Source: Rhizobium sullae (lineage in GTDB: Bacteria; Pseudomonadota; Alphaproteobacteria; Rhizobiales; Rhizobiaceae). Taken from it: 64,000 nt of DNA. Below are positions 26,440 to 33,940 of the stretch, in pieces; positions within the stretch are counted from its first letter, which is position 1, and the number at the start of each line of letters is the position of its first letter. The stretch is from assembly GCF_025200715.1 (NCBI RefSeq), contig NZ_CP104143.1, positions 2,831,501-2,895,500 on the forward strand, in the 5' to 3' direction. A program made the position numbers and the translations under genes. Under the pieces are notes generated by a model. The model made no database searches and was not told where the DNA came from. It saw only the letters and a program-made list of their open reading frames with translations.

Positions 26440-26631
26440 ATGAGCTTCATTGACGATGACCGGCCGCAGAAGAAGGTGGCTTACGAAATCGGAAGCGATC
26501 TTTCGATGCTTTCCGAGGACGAATTGAAGGAACGAGTCGAAGTGCTGAAGGCGGAGATCGCCCGCATCGAGGCCGAAGTGACAAGGAAGGCTTCGGGCCG
26601 CGCGGCGGCAGAAAGCCTTTTTCGCTCTTAG
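26440..26631 (+). CDS. DUF1192 small coiled-coil protein
   Basis: This 63-residue protein has GGAGGA before its ATG. The conserved DUF1192 pattern is visible: a charged N-terminus, YEIGSDLSMLSEDELKERV and then a helix rich in Glu, Lys and Ala (LKAEIARIEAEVTRKASGR). Function is unknown; the length is normal for the family. Probably co-transcribed with the MFS gene upstream. It is followed by 375 bases containing two CtrA-like sites and a candidate small RNA. Confidence 0.85.
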   Translation: MSFIDDDRPQKKVAYEIGSDLSMLSEDELKERVEVLKAEIARIEAEVTRKASGRAAAESLFRS

Positions 26632-26693
26632 AAAAGGATAAGGGCTGCAAGCGCGCGAAAAACCGCTGCCACAAGTCTTAATGCGAAACAGTC

Positions 26694-26708
26694 TTAATAG
26701 AATATTAA
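26694..26708 (+). promoter_or_regulatory. CtrA-type binding site (first)
   Basis: TTAATAGAATATTAA matches the full CtrA consensus TTAA-N7-TTAA exactly. It stands a few bases before a TATAAG element at 26713-26718, at a spacing where CtrA replaces a -35 box. The likely target is the candidate small RNA that follows. Confidence 0.55.
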
Positions 26709-26724
26709 GCCTTATAAGATATTA

Positions 26725-26834
26725 CTGTTCTCATCCAGATTTTCTCTGGATCTCAGACAGTTTCCCATGCGGTGAATTGGTCTGATTTTTCTCCCTGTTT
26801 TACCTTGAGAGCCGCTTTTGCGGCTCTTCTTTTT
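26725..26834 (+). ncRNA. Candidate small RNA with three hairpins
   Basis: About 110 bases between DUF1192 and rcdA. A -10-like TATAAG (26713-26718) precedes it. The transcript would hold a 7-pair hairpin (ATCCAGA/TCTGGAT, loop TTTTC), a second stem between CAGAC and GTCTG, and a terminator stem AGAGCCGC/GCGGCTCT (26808-26827) with a TTCTTTTT tail. The terminator has no coding gene directly before it, as DUF1192 ended 176 bases earlier. Size and layout resemble known Rhizobiales cell-cycle or AlphaR-type sRNAs, but I cannot assign a family. Ends are estimates. Confidence 0.5.
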
Positions 26835-26868
26835 GCACCGGTGGCGATTCACCACGAATCTGTGGAAG

Positions 26869-26883
26869 TTAACCCTTTCTTAA
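26869..26883 (+). promoter_or_regulatory. CtrA-type binding site (second, upstream of rcdA)
   Basis: TTAACCCTTTCTTAA is another exact TTAA-N7-TTAA site, 124 bases before the rcdA ATG and downstream of the small-RNA terminator. In Caulobacter rcdA is part of the CtrA regulon, so this is a plausible activator site for rcdA here. Confidence 0.6.
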
Positions 26884-27006
26884 GAAACGCCTTGCGCAAT
26901 TGGGCTAAAGATACCATCTTAAAGACATAAAGACCGGCCGCTGAAACCTTAGTTTGGGCTGGCGTTACCTGAACATATGTAGATGCGTGCAACAGGAACC
27001 ATTTGA

Positions 27007-27522
27007 ATGTCGGAACTCGGTTTGAATACCATCAGTTTTGCGGGCCGCGCTGCCGCATCCTCGCAGTTCAAGACGTTGTACGCAGAAGGCATGTCGCTGG
27101 TCGAGGAAACTGCTGCCTATCTGGACGGCAACGGCCGCGCCGCCTCCAAGGTCCTGCCCCGCATGGCTTCCGTTCTTTACGCGGCCGAATCGATGCGCCT
27201 CACGACACGCCTGATGCAGATGGCATCTTGGCTTCTCCTGCAGCGTGCCGTCAACAACGGCGAAATGTCGCGCGATCAGGTCCTCGCTGAAAAGAACAAG
27301 GTCCGCCTTGACGGGTTCAACGTGGACCGCAACGCTCCGGGCTGGGGCGACCTGCCGGAAGCCTTCCGCGATCTCGTTGAACGCTCGCTACGCCTCCAAA
27401 ACCGCGTTGCCCTACTCGACCGTGAAATCTATCGCCCGAATGAAGCGCCGATCGTTCCGGATAATCAGAACAGCGTCCAAGCACAGCTGAGCCTGCTGCA
27501 AACGGCTTTCGGCAACAACTGA
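27007..27522 (+). CDS. rcdA: RcdA, regulator of CtrA degradation (DUF1465)
   Basis: This 171-residue all-helical protein has the DUF1465 pattern: FKTLYAEGMSLVEETAAYLDG, AESMRLTTRLMQMASWLLLQRAVNNGEMS, and LPEAFRDLVERSLRLQNRVALLDREIY. In Caulobacter RcdA is an adaptor that links CpdR-primed ClpXP to cargo, including the cell-cycle regulator CtrA through PopA. The disordered C-terminus is short. AGGA lies 9 bases before the ATG. The upstream region has two CtrA consensus boxes, suggesting that the CtrA level feeds back on its own degradation. A terminator follows. Confidence 0.85.
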   Translation: MSELGLNTISFAGRAAASSQFKTLYAEGMSLVEETAAYLDGNGRAASKVLPRMASVLYAAESMRLTTRLMQMASWLLLQRAVNNGEMSRDQVLAEKNKVRLDGFNVDRNAPGWGDLPEAFRDLVERSLRLQNRVALLDREIYRPNEAPIVPDNQNSVQAQLSLLQTAFGNN

Positions 27523-27550
27523 GAGCTTGCATAAGCTAGACTAAAGGTGA

Positions 27551-27580
27551 ACCGGCTGCGTCGTGCGCGGCCGGTTTTTT
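27551..27580 (+). terminator. Intrinsic terminator after rcdA
   Basis: ACCGGC and GCCGGT close a stem with an inner GCG/CGC extension and are followed by TTTTTT, about 30 bases after the rcdA stop. Confidence 0.85.
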
Positions 27581-27693
27581 GTTGCGTGCTGTCGCGACCT
27601 TCACATTGAGGCCGATTGGCTGCTGCTGTCGCATCGAGATGCCGTGAACTGCAGCTTGCACGCATCGGCACTCACTCAGACTCATTCAAGCAA

Positions 27694-27716
27694 TAAAAAA
27701 GCCCGGAAACCCGGGC
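27694..27716 (-). terminator. Intrinsic terminator after rpmE (may act both ways)
   Basis: GCCCGG and CCGGGC pair around a four-base loop, with six U residues on the minus-strand transcript and four on the plus-strand one. It lies 31 bases beyond the rpmE stop and also separates the convergent rcdA unit. Confidence 0.88.
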
Positions 27717-27746
27717 TTTTCCAAATTCTGTACCGCGCAGAAGCGA

Positions 27747-27968
27747 TTAGAGGCCGAGGCCGCCGAAGCGCTTGTTGAACTTGGACACACGGCCGCCGCG
27801 GTCCATGAGCTGCTGGTTGCCGCCGGTCCAGGCCGGGTGGGACTTGGAATCGATTTCGAGGTTCATGACAGCGCCTTCCGAACCCCACGTCGAGCGGGTT
27901 TCGTATTCGGTGCCATCGGTCATCACCACCTTGATGACGTGGTAGTCGGGATGGATATCAGCCTTCAT
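27747..27968 (-). CDS. rpmE: 50S ribosomal protein L31, zinc-free form
   Basis: This 73-residue L31 starts [19 protein letters not shown] and ends [15 protein letters not shown]. It has no cysteine, so it lacks the zinc ribbon of classic L31 and belongs to the zinc-independent form that alphaproteobacteria use as their standard copy. An AGGAAG ribosome site precedes the ATG at 27968. It is divergent from the ABC exporter gene and has its own terminator. Confidence 0.95.
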   Translation of the reverse strand: MKADIHPDYHVIKVVMTDGTEYETRSTWGSEGAVMNLEIDSKSHPAWTGGNQQLMDRGGRVSKFNKRFGGLGL

Positions 27969-28160
27969 AACAATCTTCCTGCGATGCCAGGGTCCAATTT
28001 GACGCAAGTCATTGCGGCAAGAGAACCGATTGAATAAATGAAGCCGCAGTCACGAAGGCTACGGCTTCCCATTCGGATGCGGTGCCTATACATGAAGGCC
28101 GCCCGGATAACAAGGGCCTGCAAGCCGCCGATCAGCGGTATTGGGGCGATTGGAGATGAT

Positions 28161-29963
28161 TTGGCAGACGCAGTGCAGACCGCGGAAAAGAAGTCGCGTT
28201 CCTTGAAGCCGCTCGCACGGCTGGCACCCTATGTGATGCGCTATCGCGGCATGGTCGCAGGCGCACTGGCTTCGCTTGCCGTTGCCGCCGTGACGTCGCT
28301 CACGCTTCCGCTTGCCGTGCGCCGCATGATCGACCACGGCTTCACGCAGGCTGACGGTGCCTTCATCAATAGCTACTTTGCGATGCTGATGGTCATCGCC
28401 GTCGTGCTCGCGGCCGCAAGCGCCCTTCGCTACTATTTCGTCATCACGCTCGGCGAACGCATCGTCTCGGATATGCGCCGGGATGTCTTTGCGCATGTCA
28501 CACGGCTTTCTCCCTCCTTCTTCGATGTCAATCAGTCCGGCGAGATCGTGTCGCGCCTGACGGCCGACACGACGCAGATCAAATCGGCTGTCGGCGCGAC
28601 CGCCTCTGTGGCACTGCGTAACGCAATTCTCTGTCTCGGCGCGATGGGCATGATGATCGTGACCTCGCCGAAGCTCTCAAGCCTTGTGCTCGGTGCAATC
28701 CCGCTGATCGTCTTTCCGCTCGTCGGCTTCGGGCGATCCGTTCGCAAGCGCTCTCGCGCCGCACAGGATACGCTCGCCGAAGCTTCCGCCTTCGCCAGCG
28801 AAACGATCGCTGCCACGCGCACCGTCCAGGCCTTCAGCGGCGAGGACGCAGCCGCAAACCGTTATGGCGCCGCCGTCGAATCCGCCTATGAGGCCGCACG
28901 CTCCGCCATCCGCTCGCGCGCACTTCTGACCGGCATTGCGATCACCCTGATCTTCGGCAGCGTCGTTGCAGTTCTTTGGGTCGGCGCACAGAATGTTCTG
29001 ACAGGAACGCTTTCTGCTGGCACACTTGGGCAGTTCCTGCTCTATTCAGTCATCGCCGCCGGCTCTCTCGGCGCTCTGTCGGAAGTCTGGGGAGAACTCT
29101 CGCAGGCAGCCGGCGCCGCCGACCGGCTGACCGAATTGCTGGACGAAGTCTCGCCGATCGCAGCGCCCGAAAAGCCCGAGACGCTGCCCGCGCCAGCCCG
29201 GGGACGCGTCGAATTCTCGAACGTGCACTTCGCCTATCCGTCGCGCCCCGGAAAATCGGCGCTGTATGGCCTTAGCTTCAGCATCGCGCCCGGTGAAACC
29301 GTCGCCATCGTCGGCCCGTCCGGCGCTGGCAAGAGCACCGTCTTTTCGCTGCTGCTCCGCTTCTACGATCCGCAGCAGGGCTGCGTCGCGATTGACGGCA
29401 TCGATGCACGCGGGGTGACGCCCGATGATCTGCGTGAGCGCATGGCAATCGTCCCGCAGGACGTCACCATCTTTGCCGCTTCAATCCACGACAATATCGC
29501 CTTCGGCCGTCCCGGCGCGGCGCGCGAGGATGTGCGCGCCGCAGCGATTGCCGCCCAGGCCGACGAGTTCATCGCAAGGCTGGACAAGGGCTATGACACC
29601 GAGGTCGGCGAGCGCGGCATTACCCTTTCCGGCGGCCAACGCCAGCGTATCGCGATTGCCCGCGCGATCCTGAAGAATGCTCCTATCCTCCTGCTCGACG
29701 AAGCAACGTCGGCTCTGGACGCGGAGAGCGAAACCCTGGTGCAAAAGGCGCTCGACGGCCTGATGCACGGCCGCACGACGCTGGTCATCGCCCATCGCCT
29801 CGCGACCGTCCTGAAAGCCGACCGCATCCTCGTCATGGACCAGGGGCGCGTCATCGAGGAAGGCACGCATCAGAGCCTGATCCGCCATGGCGGCATCTAT
29901 GCCAAGCTGGCGAAGCTGCAGTTCGATGCAGGTGCGGAAGAGTTTCTGGCTGCCGCCAAATAG
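28161..29963 (+). CDS. ABC exporter, fused permease and ATPase (MsbA-like)
   Basis: This is a half-transporter of about 600 residues. Six helices come first (from LARLAPYVMRYRGMVAGALASLAVAA), then the ATPase domain with Walker A GPSGAGKST (~385-393), signature LSGGQRQRIAIARA (~489), Walker B ILLLDEATSALD and the switch His in IAHRLATV. It should work as a homodimer; lipid or drug export is typical, but the cargo is not known. I choose TTG at 28161, which follows GGAG by 5 bases. The frame is open for a further 41 codons upstream, but those are basic and lack a ribosome site. Confidence 0.88.
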   Translation: MADAVQTAEKKSRSLKPLARLAPYVMRYRGMVAGALASLAVAAVTSLTLPLAVRRMIDHGFTQADGAFINSYFAMLMVIAVVLAAASALRYYFVITLGERIVSDMRRDVFAHVTRLSPSFFDVNQSGEIVSRLTADTTQIKSAVGATASVALRNAILCLGAMGMMIVTSPKLSSLVLGAIPLIVFPLVGFGRSVRKRSRAAQDTLAEASAFASETIAATRTVQAFSGEDAAANRYGAAVESAYEAARSAIRSRALLTGIAITLIFGSVVAVLWVGAQNVLTGTLSAGTLGQFLLYSVIAAGSLGALSEVWGELSQAAGAADRLTELLDEVSPIAAPEKPETLPAPARGRVEFSNVHFAYPSRPGKSALYGLSFSIAPGETVAIVGPSGAGKSTVFSLLLRFYDPQQGCVAIDGIDARGVTPDDLRERMAIVPQDVTIFAASIHDNIAFGRPGAAREDVRAAAIAAQADEFIARLDKGYDTEVGERGITLSGGQRQRIAIARAILKNAPILLLDEATSALDAESETLVQKALDGLMHGRTTLVIAHRLATVLKADRILVMDQGRVIEEGTHQSLIRHGGIYAKLAKLQFDAGAEEFLAAAK

Positions 29964-29966
29964 GCG

Positions 29967-31184
29967 CTACGCCTGAGGAAACGCGTAGACATCCACAGGC
30001 TGGTCCAAGCCGCGCAGCGGATAGAATCCGAGGCTTTCCAGATCGCTTTCGCACCCCGCCATTTCGACGAACGCCTTGGACAGCAGCACGGGCCGTTTGA
30101 TTTCCTTGGTCAGGGTCTCCAGCCGCGATGCGACGTTGACGGCGGGGCCAATCACGGTGAAATCGAGGCGCTTGCGCGAGCCGATGTTGCCGTACATGAC
30201 ATCCCCCACATGCACGCCGACGCCATAGCGCAACTCCACATGCCCCCTTTCGGCGTTGAAGACATTGAGCTCGGTCATTGCTGCCTGCGCTTCCTTGATT
30301 GCGTGGAGAAGATTGCTGCAGGCATTGGGATTGGTCAGCGGAAAGATGGCGAGCAAACCATCACCCATGAATTTCAGGATCTCACCGCCGTGCTTTTCGA
30401 TCGGCTCCGACATCGCATCAAAATAATCATTCAGCAGCTCGATCACATCGTCGCGCGGCCATAAATCGGAAATCGTAGTGAAGTCGCGCAAGTCGCAGAT
30501 GAGGATCGCCGCGCCGACCGTTGCACCGCTGCCACGTGTCGTGGCACCGGCAAGAATCTGCTCGCTGGCATGGGGCCCGACATAGGTCTGAAGCAGCGTG
30601 CGTGCGAGAATGTTCTTGATCCGGACCTCCGTGACAAGTGTGAGCGCTGGTAGAAGGTCCTTGAGGAAGATTAGATGCTCTTCGTCAAAACCGCCTGGTT
30701 TGTCACTCGAGAAGGTAATGACATGCCGTTTTCCGAGTGTGTGCTCCATTGGCCAGGCGACGTAGTCCGTCAGGCCATCCTGTCGCAACTCATCGTAAAG
30801 CGGGTAGGACGTGGGTTCGCCGTCCAGCTTCTGCCGGACTTCTGCGGCACCGCTGAATATCTCGTTCATCGGGCTGTTCAGGAATTGCGACGTTGTCTCG
30901 ACGCCGTAGCCGAAGGTCGTGATCTTCGCCTCCTGCATTCCGGGACGCCAGAGGATGCGCGCGCCGAGCCATTGAGGATGCAGCGTCCGGAAATGCATTG
31001 TCGCGCGCGCGACGGGAACGCCGGCAGTCCGCAACCGCTCGCACATCTCCACCAGGATATTGTCGATGAACCGCTGGTTGCGCGTTTCATTGATCAGCCA
31101 GTCGAGGATCTTGTGCCGGCGCACCGGCCAAAGACCTTCCTCCTCGTTCTCGACTGCCGGAAATGGATTGGATACGGGCTGCAT
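29967..31184 (-). CDS. Class III adenylate cyclase
   Basis: The product is 405 residues. The N-terminal ~200 residues form a non-membrane sensor-like domain. The C-terminal cyclase domain has both metal Asp residues (ILICDLRDFTTIS and LKFMGDGLLAIF), the transition-state Asn/Arg motif (NVASRLETL), and the Lys (ILKFMGDG) plus Asp (RLDFTVIG) that select ATP over GTP, so activity on ATP is expected. Rhizobia carry many such enzymes. I use the ATG at 31184, which has GGAG 7 bases before it. It is convergent with the ABC exporter, with only 3 bases between the stops. Confidence 0.88.
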   Translation of the reverse strand: MQPVSNPFPAVENEEEGLWPVRRHKILDWLINETRNQRFIDNILVEMCERLRTAGVPVARATMHFRTLHPQWLGARILWRPGMQEAKITTFGYGVETTSQFLNSPMNEIFSGAAEVRQKLDGEPTSYPLYDELRQDGLTDYVAWPMEHTLGKRHVITFSSDKPGGFDEEHLIFLKDLLPALTLVTEVRIKNILARTLLQTYVGPHASEQILAGATTRGSGATVGAAILICDLRDFTTISDLWPRDDVIELLNDYFDAMSEPIEKHGGEILKFMGDGLLAIFPLTNPNACSNLLHAIKEAQAAMTELNVFNAERGHVELRYGVGVHVGDVMYGNIGSRKRLDFTVIGPAVNVASRLETLTKEIKRPVLLSKAFVEMAGCESDLESLGFYPLRGLDQPVDVYAFPQA

Positions 31185-31419
31185 GTCAAACTCCACGATC
31201 TCGTCCCGCCAAGCGCACAAATTCAATAGGGTCTTCCGCATAGATGGTTATCGGAGGACGGATTGTAATATCAATAGTCGGATAGTTTACCTCAGCGACT
31301 AAAGTTGCATTCCCACGCGGCCGCTTCCGGTTGCTTTTATCCGCGTCCGCCCTAACCTCCTTCTGCCCGATTTGATGCAGTCGGGCGGCGTAACCGATGA
31401 ATTCCGGGAGGAGAATCGA

Positions 31420-32403
31420 ATGGCACTTTTCAATATGACCCGCCGCATGGCGTTCGGCCTCGGCTTGTTTGCGGCCTTGAGCCTCGGAACTGCGCATGCC
31501 GACGCGTTTCCGGAGCGCGCGGTTACTCTGGTCGTTCCCTTTGCTGCAGGCGGATCGACCGATGTCGTGGCGCGCATCATCGCCGAGAAGATGTCGGAAG
31601 ACCTTGGCCAGCAGGTGATCGTCCAGAACATCGCCGGTGCCGGCGGCAATCTCGGCGCGGGCAACGTGGCTCGCGCTGAACCGGACGGCTATACTATCCT
31701 GATGGGAACGGTCGCGACCCACGCGCTGAACCCGCTGATCCTCAAATCCACACCTTACGACCCGGAAAAGGATTTCGCGCCGGTTTCGCTGCTCGTCATC
31801 GTGCCCAACGTGCTCGTCGTCAATCCGGAACTGCCCGCCAAGAACGTGCAGGAACTGGTCGCGCTGCTGAAGGCCGAACCGGACAAATGGAGCTATGCTT
31901 CCTCCGGCAACGGCACGCCGCTTCATCTTTCCGGCGAATTGTTCAATTCGATGGCCGGCGTCAAGATGCAGCACATCCCGTACAAAGGCGCAGGCCCAGC
32001 GCTGACCGATCTGCTGGGCAACCAGGTATCGATCATGTTCGACAATCTGCCGTCGTCTTCCAGCCACATCAAATCCGGCAAGCTGCGGGCGCTGGCGGTC
32101 ACCACCGCGAAACGTGCTCCATCCTTCCCGGATATTCCGACCATCGCTGAGTCCGGCGTTCCGGGCTACGAGACCTACACTTGGAACGCGCTTTTTGCGC
32201 CAGCGAATACACCCGCGGATGTTGTGGCGAAGCTTAACGAGTCCGCCAACAAGGCCTTGAAGGATCCGGCAGTTGCCGGACGCATGAAGGAATTCAGCGC
32301 CACGATCGTCGGTTCGACGCCGGAGGAACTTGGCGCGCATGTGAAGGCCGAACTGGCCAAGTGGGGACCCATCGTGAAGGGCGCGAATATCCAGATGGAA
32401 TAG
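31420..32403 (+). CDS. Tripartite tricarboxylate transporter binding protein (Bug/TctC family)
   Basis: The product is 327 residues. The signal peptide (residues 1-25, RRMAFGLGLFAALSLGTAHADA) is followed by the Bug fold: FPERAVTLVVPFAAGGSTDVVARI, GGNLGAGNVARAEPDGYTILMGT and SGNGTPLHLSGELF with MQHIPYKGAGPALTDLLG. These proteins capture carboxylates in the periplasm. No TctA or TctB membrane gene lies nearby, so it is a solo receptor that must share a transporter or act as a sensor. GGGAGGAG precedes the ATG. Confidence 0.9.
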   Translation: MALFNMTRRMAFGLGLFAALSLGTAHADAFPERAVTLVVPFAAGGSTDVVARIIAEKMSEDLGQQVIVQNIAGAGGNLGAGNVARAEPDGYTILMGTVATHALNPLILKSTPYDPEKDFAPVSLLVIVPNVLVVNPELPAKNVQELVALLKAEPDKWSYASSGNGTPLHLSGELFNSMAGVKMQHIPYKGAGPALTDLLGNQVSIMFDNLPSSSSHIKSGKLRALAVTTAKRAPSFPDIPTIAESGVPGYETYTWNALFAPANTPADVVAKLNESANKALKDPAVAGRMKEFSATIVGSTPEELGAHVKAELAKWGPIVKGANIQME

Positions 32404-32469
32404 ACTCAACTTTTGCACTAGGTTGTCCCATGTTACCGGGGCAACTTCCTGATAATTGGGAGATAATCG

Positions 32470-32658
32470 ATGTATAAGTTTGAAGTGTACAAGGACAAGG
32501 CCGGCGAATTCCGTTTCCGCTTCAAGGCGTCGAACGGTGAATCCATGTTCAGCTCGGAAGGCTACAAAGCCAAGGCATCCGCGCTTAGCGCAATCGAATC
32601 TATCAAGAAGAATGTGCCGGACGCAACGGTCGACGATCAGACCAAGGCAACGGCTTAA
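32470..32658 (+). CDS. YegP/DUF1508 family protein
   Basis: This 62-residue protein has a single DUF1508 unit: YKFEVYKDKAGEFRFRFKASNGESMFSSEGYKAKASALSAIESIKKN. E. coli YegP has two such units and this has one. The role is unknown. GGGAG lies just before the start. A perfect hairpin follows the stop. Confidence 0.88.
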   Translation: MYKFEVYKDKAGEFRFRFKASNGESMFSSEGYKAKASALSAIESIKKNVPDATVDDQTKATA

Positions 32659-32666
32659 CCGGACTT

Positions 32667-32690
32667 CGGCGGCGCCGAACGGCGCCGCCG
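32667..32690. repeat. Perfect 10-pair inverted repeat after yegP
   Basis: CGGCGGCGCC and GGCGCCGCCG pair perfectly around a GAAC loop, eight bases after the yegP stop. There is no U-run after it in either direction, so it is not a standard intrinsic terminator. It may stabilise the 3' end of the yegP mRNA. The remaining ~215 bases up to the next gene show nothing clear. Confidence 0.6.
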
Positions 32691-32905
32691 CACACGGCCC
32701 TTCCCTCGGCCCGGCCGAAAAGATACAACCGCCGAGGAAAATTCCCCTCAAGCGCATTGTAGCCGTGCATGCTGCCTCCGCCATAGCCGGCGACTTCGCC
32801 AACGACCCAGCCCTGCCTGGCAAGATCGAGGCTGTCATGGCCCCCTAGGCGACGCTGTTCGGTGGCTATCGACGAAGAAAAGGCCGCCGAGCATATAGGC
32901 GCTGA

Positions 32906-33937
32906 TTATTTCTCGGTCAACTTGAGCTCGATGCGGCGGTTGGTGGCGCGGGCTTCCGGTGTTTCACCGGGCGCAATCGGCTGGAATTCGCCGAAACCTG
33001 CCGCCACGAGACGGTCGGAAGGAACGCCCTGCGAAATCAGATATTTGACGACAGAGATGGCACGGGCCGAGGAAAGCTCCCAGTTGTCACGAAAGCGGCC
33101 GGCCCCGGAAAGCGCCACATTGTCGGTATGGCCGTCGACCCTGAGCACCCAGTTGATTTCCGGCGGTATTTCCCTGGAAAGATCAAGCAGCGCAGTGGCA
33201 AGTTTCGTCATCTCCGCCGTGCCTTCCGGATTGAGATCGGAACTGCCGGAAGGGAACAGAACCTCTGACTGGAAGACGAAACGGTCGCCGACGATGCGGA
33301 TGTTTTCGCGGTCGGACAGGATCTCGCGCAGGCGGCCGAAGAAATCGGAGCGGTAGCGATTGAGTTCCTGAACCCGCTGCGCCAGCGCGACGTTCAGGCG
33401 CCTGCCCAGATCGGCGATCTTCGCCTGCGAGCTCTGGTCCTTCTGCTCTGAAGCCTGAAGCGCGGCCTCGACGGCTGCGATCTGGCTGCGCAGGGCTGCT
33501 ATCTGTTGGTTGAGAATTTCGACCTGGCTGAGCGCCCGGTCGCTTAGCTGCTTCTGTTCGTCGAGTTCCTTTGTCAGGCCGCCGATGCGCTGCTGCGCGG
33601 CGTCCTTGCCGCCGGAACCGGCATCAAGCAATGCCTGCAGGCGCGAGCGCTCGCCTTCGGCCGTCGTGAGGGAGGCTTGCAGGTTGGCGACAGAATCCTC
33701 GAGATCTTGCTTGCTGCCCTTCTCAAGCGCGAGCAGCTGCGTCAGTTCGTTGATCTGGCTGTTGAGGCGGTTCAGCACTTCGTCGCGGCCGGAAATCTCG
33801 CGGCTCAGAATGAACTGGCCGACGACGAAAACCGTCAGCAGGAACATGATGGCAATCAGCAGCGTCGACAATGCGTCGACGAAACCCGGCCAGTAGTTCA
33901 TTTCGCCGTGGCGACGGCGGTTTCGGGCGAGCGCCAT
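32906..33937 (-). CDS. MotB-like peptidoglycan-anchored protein with coiled coil
   Basis: This 343-residue protein has one N-terminal membrane helix (FVDALSTLLIAIMFLLTVFVV) carrying D21, at the place of the proton-binding Asp of MotB. It is followed by a long periplasmic coiled coil (~residues 45-190) and an OmpA-type peptidoglycan-binding domain (VLFPSGSSDLNPEG, RVDGHTDNVALSG, NWELSSARAISVVKYL, ATNRRIELKLTE). It pairs with the MotA-like gene 3 bases upstream. The coiled coil is far longer than in flagellar MotB, and no flagellar genes are near, so it is a distinct stator-type complex. Confidence 0.88.
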   Translation of the reverse strand: MALARNRRRHGEMNYWPGFVDALSTLLIAIMFLLTVFVVGQFILSREISGRDEVLNRLNSQINELTQLLALEKGSKQDLEDSVANLQASLTTAEGERSRLQALLDAGSGGKDAAQQRIGGLTKELDEQKQLSDRALSQVEILNQQIAALRSQIAAVEAALQASEQKDQSSQAKIADLGRRLNVALAQRVQELNRYRSDFFGRLREILSDRENIRIVGDRFVFQSEVLFPSGSSDLNPEGTAEMTKLATALLDLSREIPPEINWVLRVDGHTDNVALSGAGRFRDNWELSSARAISVVKYLISQGVPSDRLVAAGFGEFQPIAPGETPEARATNRRIELKLTEK

Positions 33938-33940
33938 GGC

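Noticed and set aside
31186..32838. A 550-codon minus-strand frame opposite the Bug-family gene
   Set aside because: It lies antisense to a binding-protein gene with signal peptide and ribosome site, and its composition has no recognisable domain.
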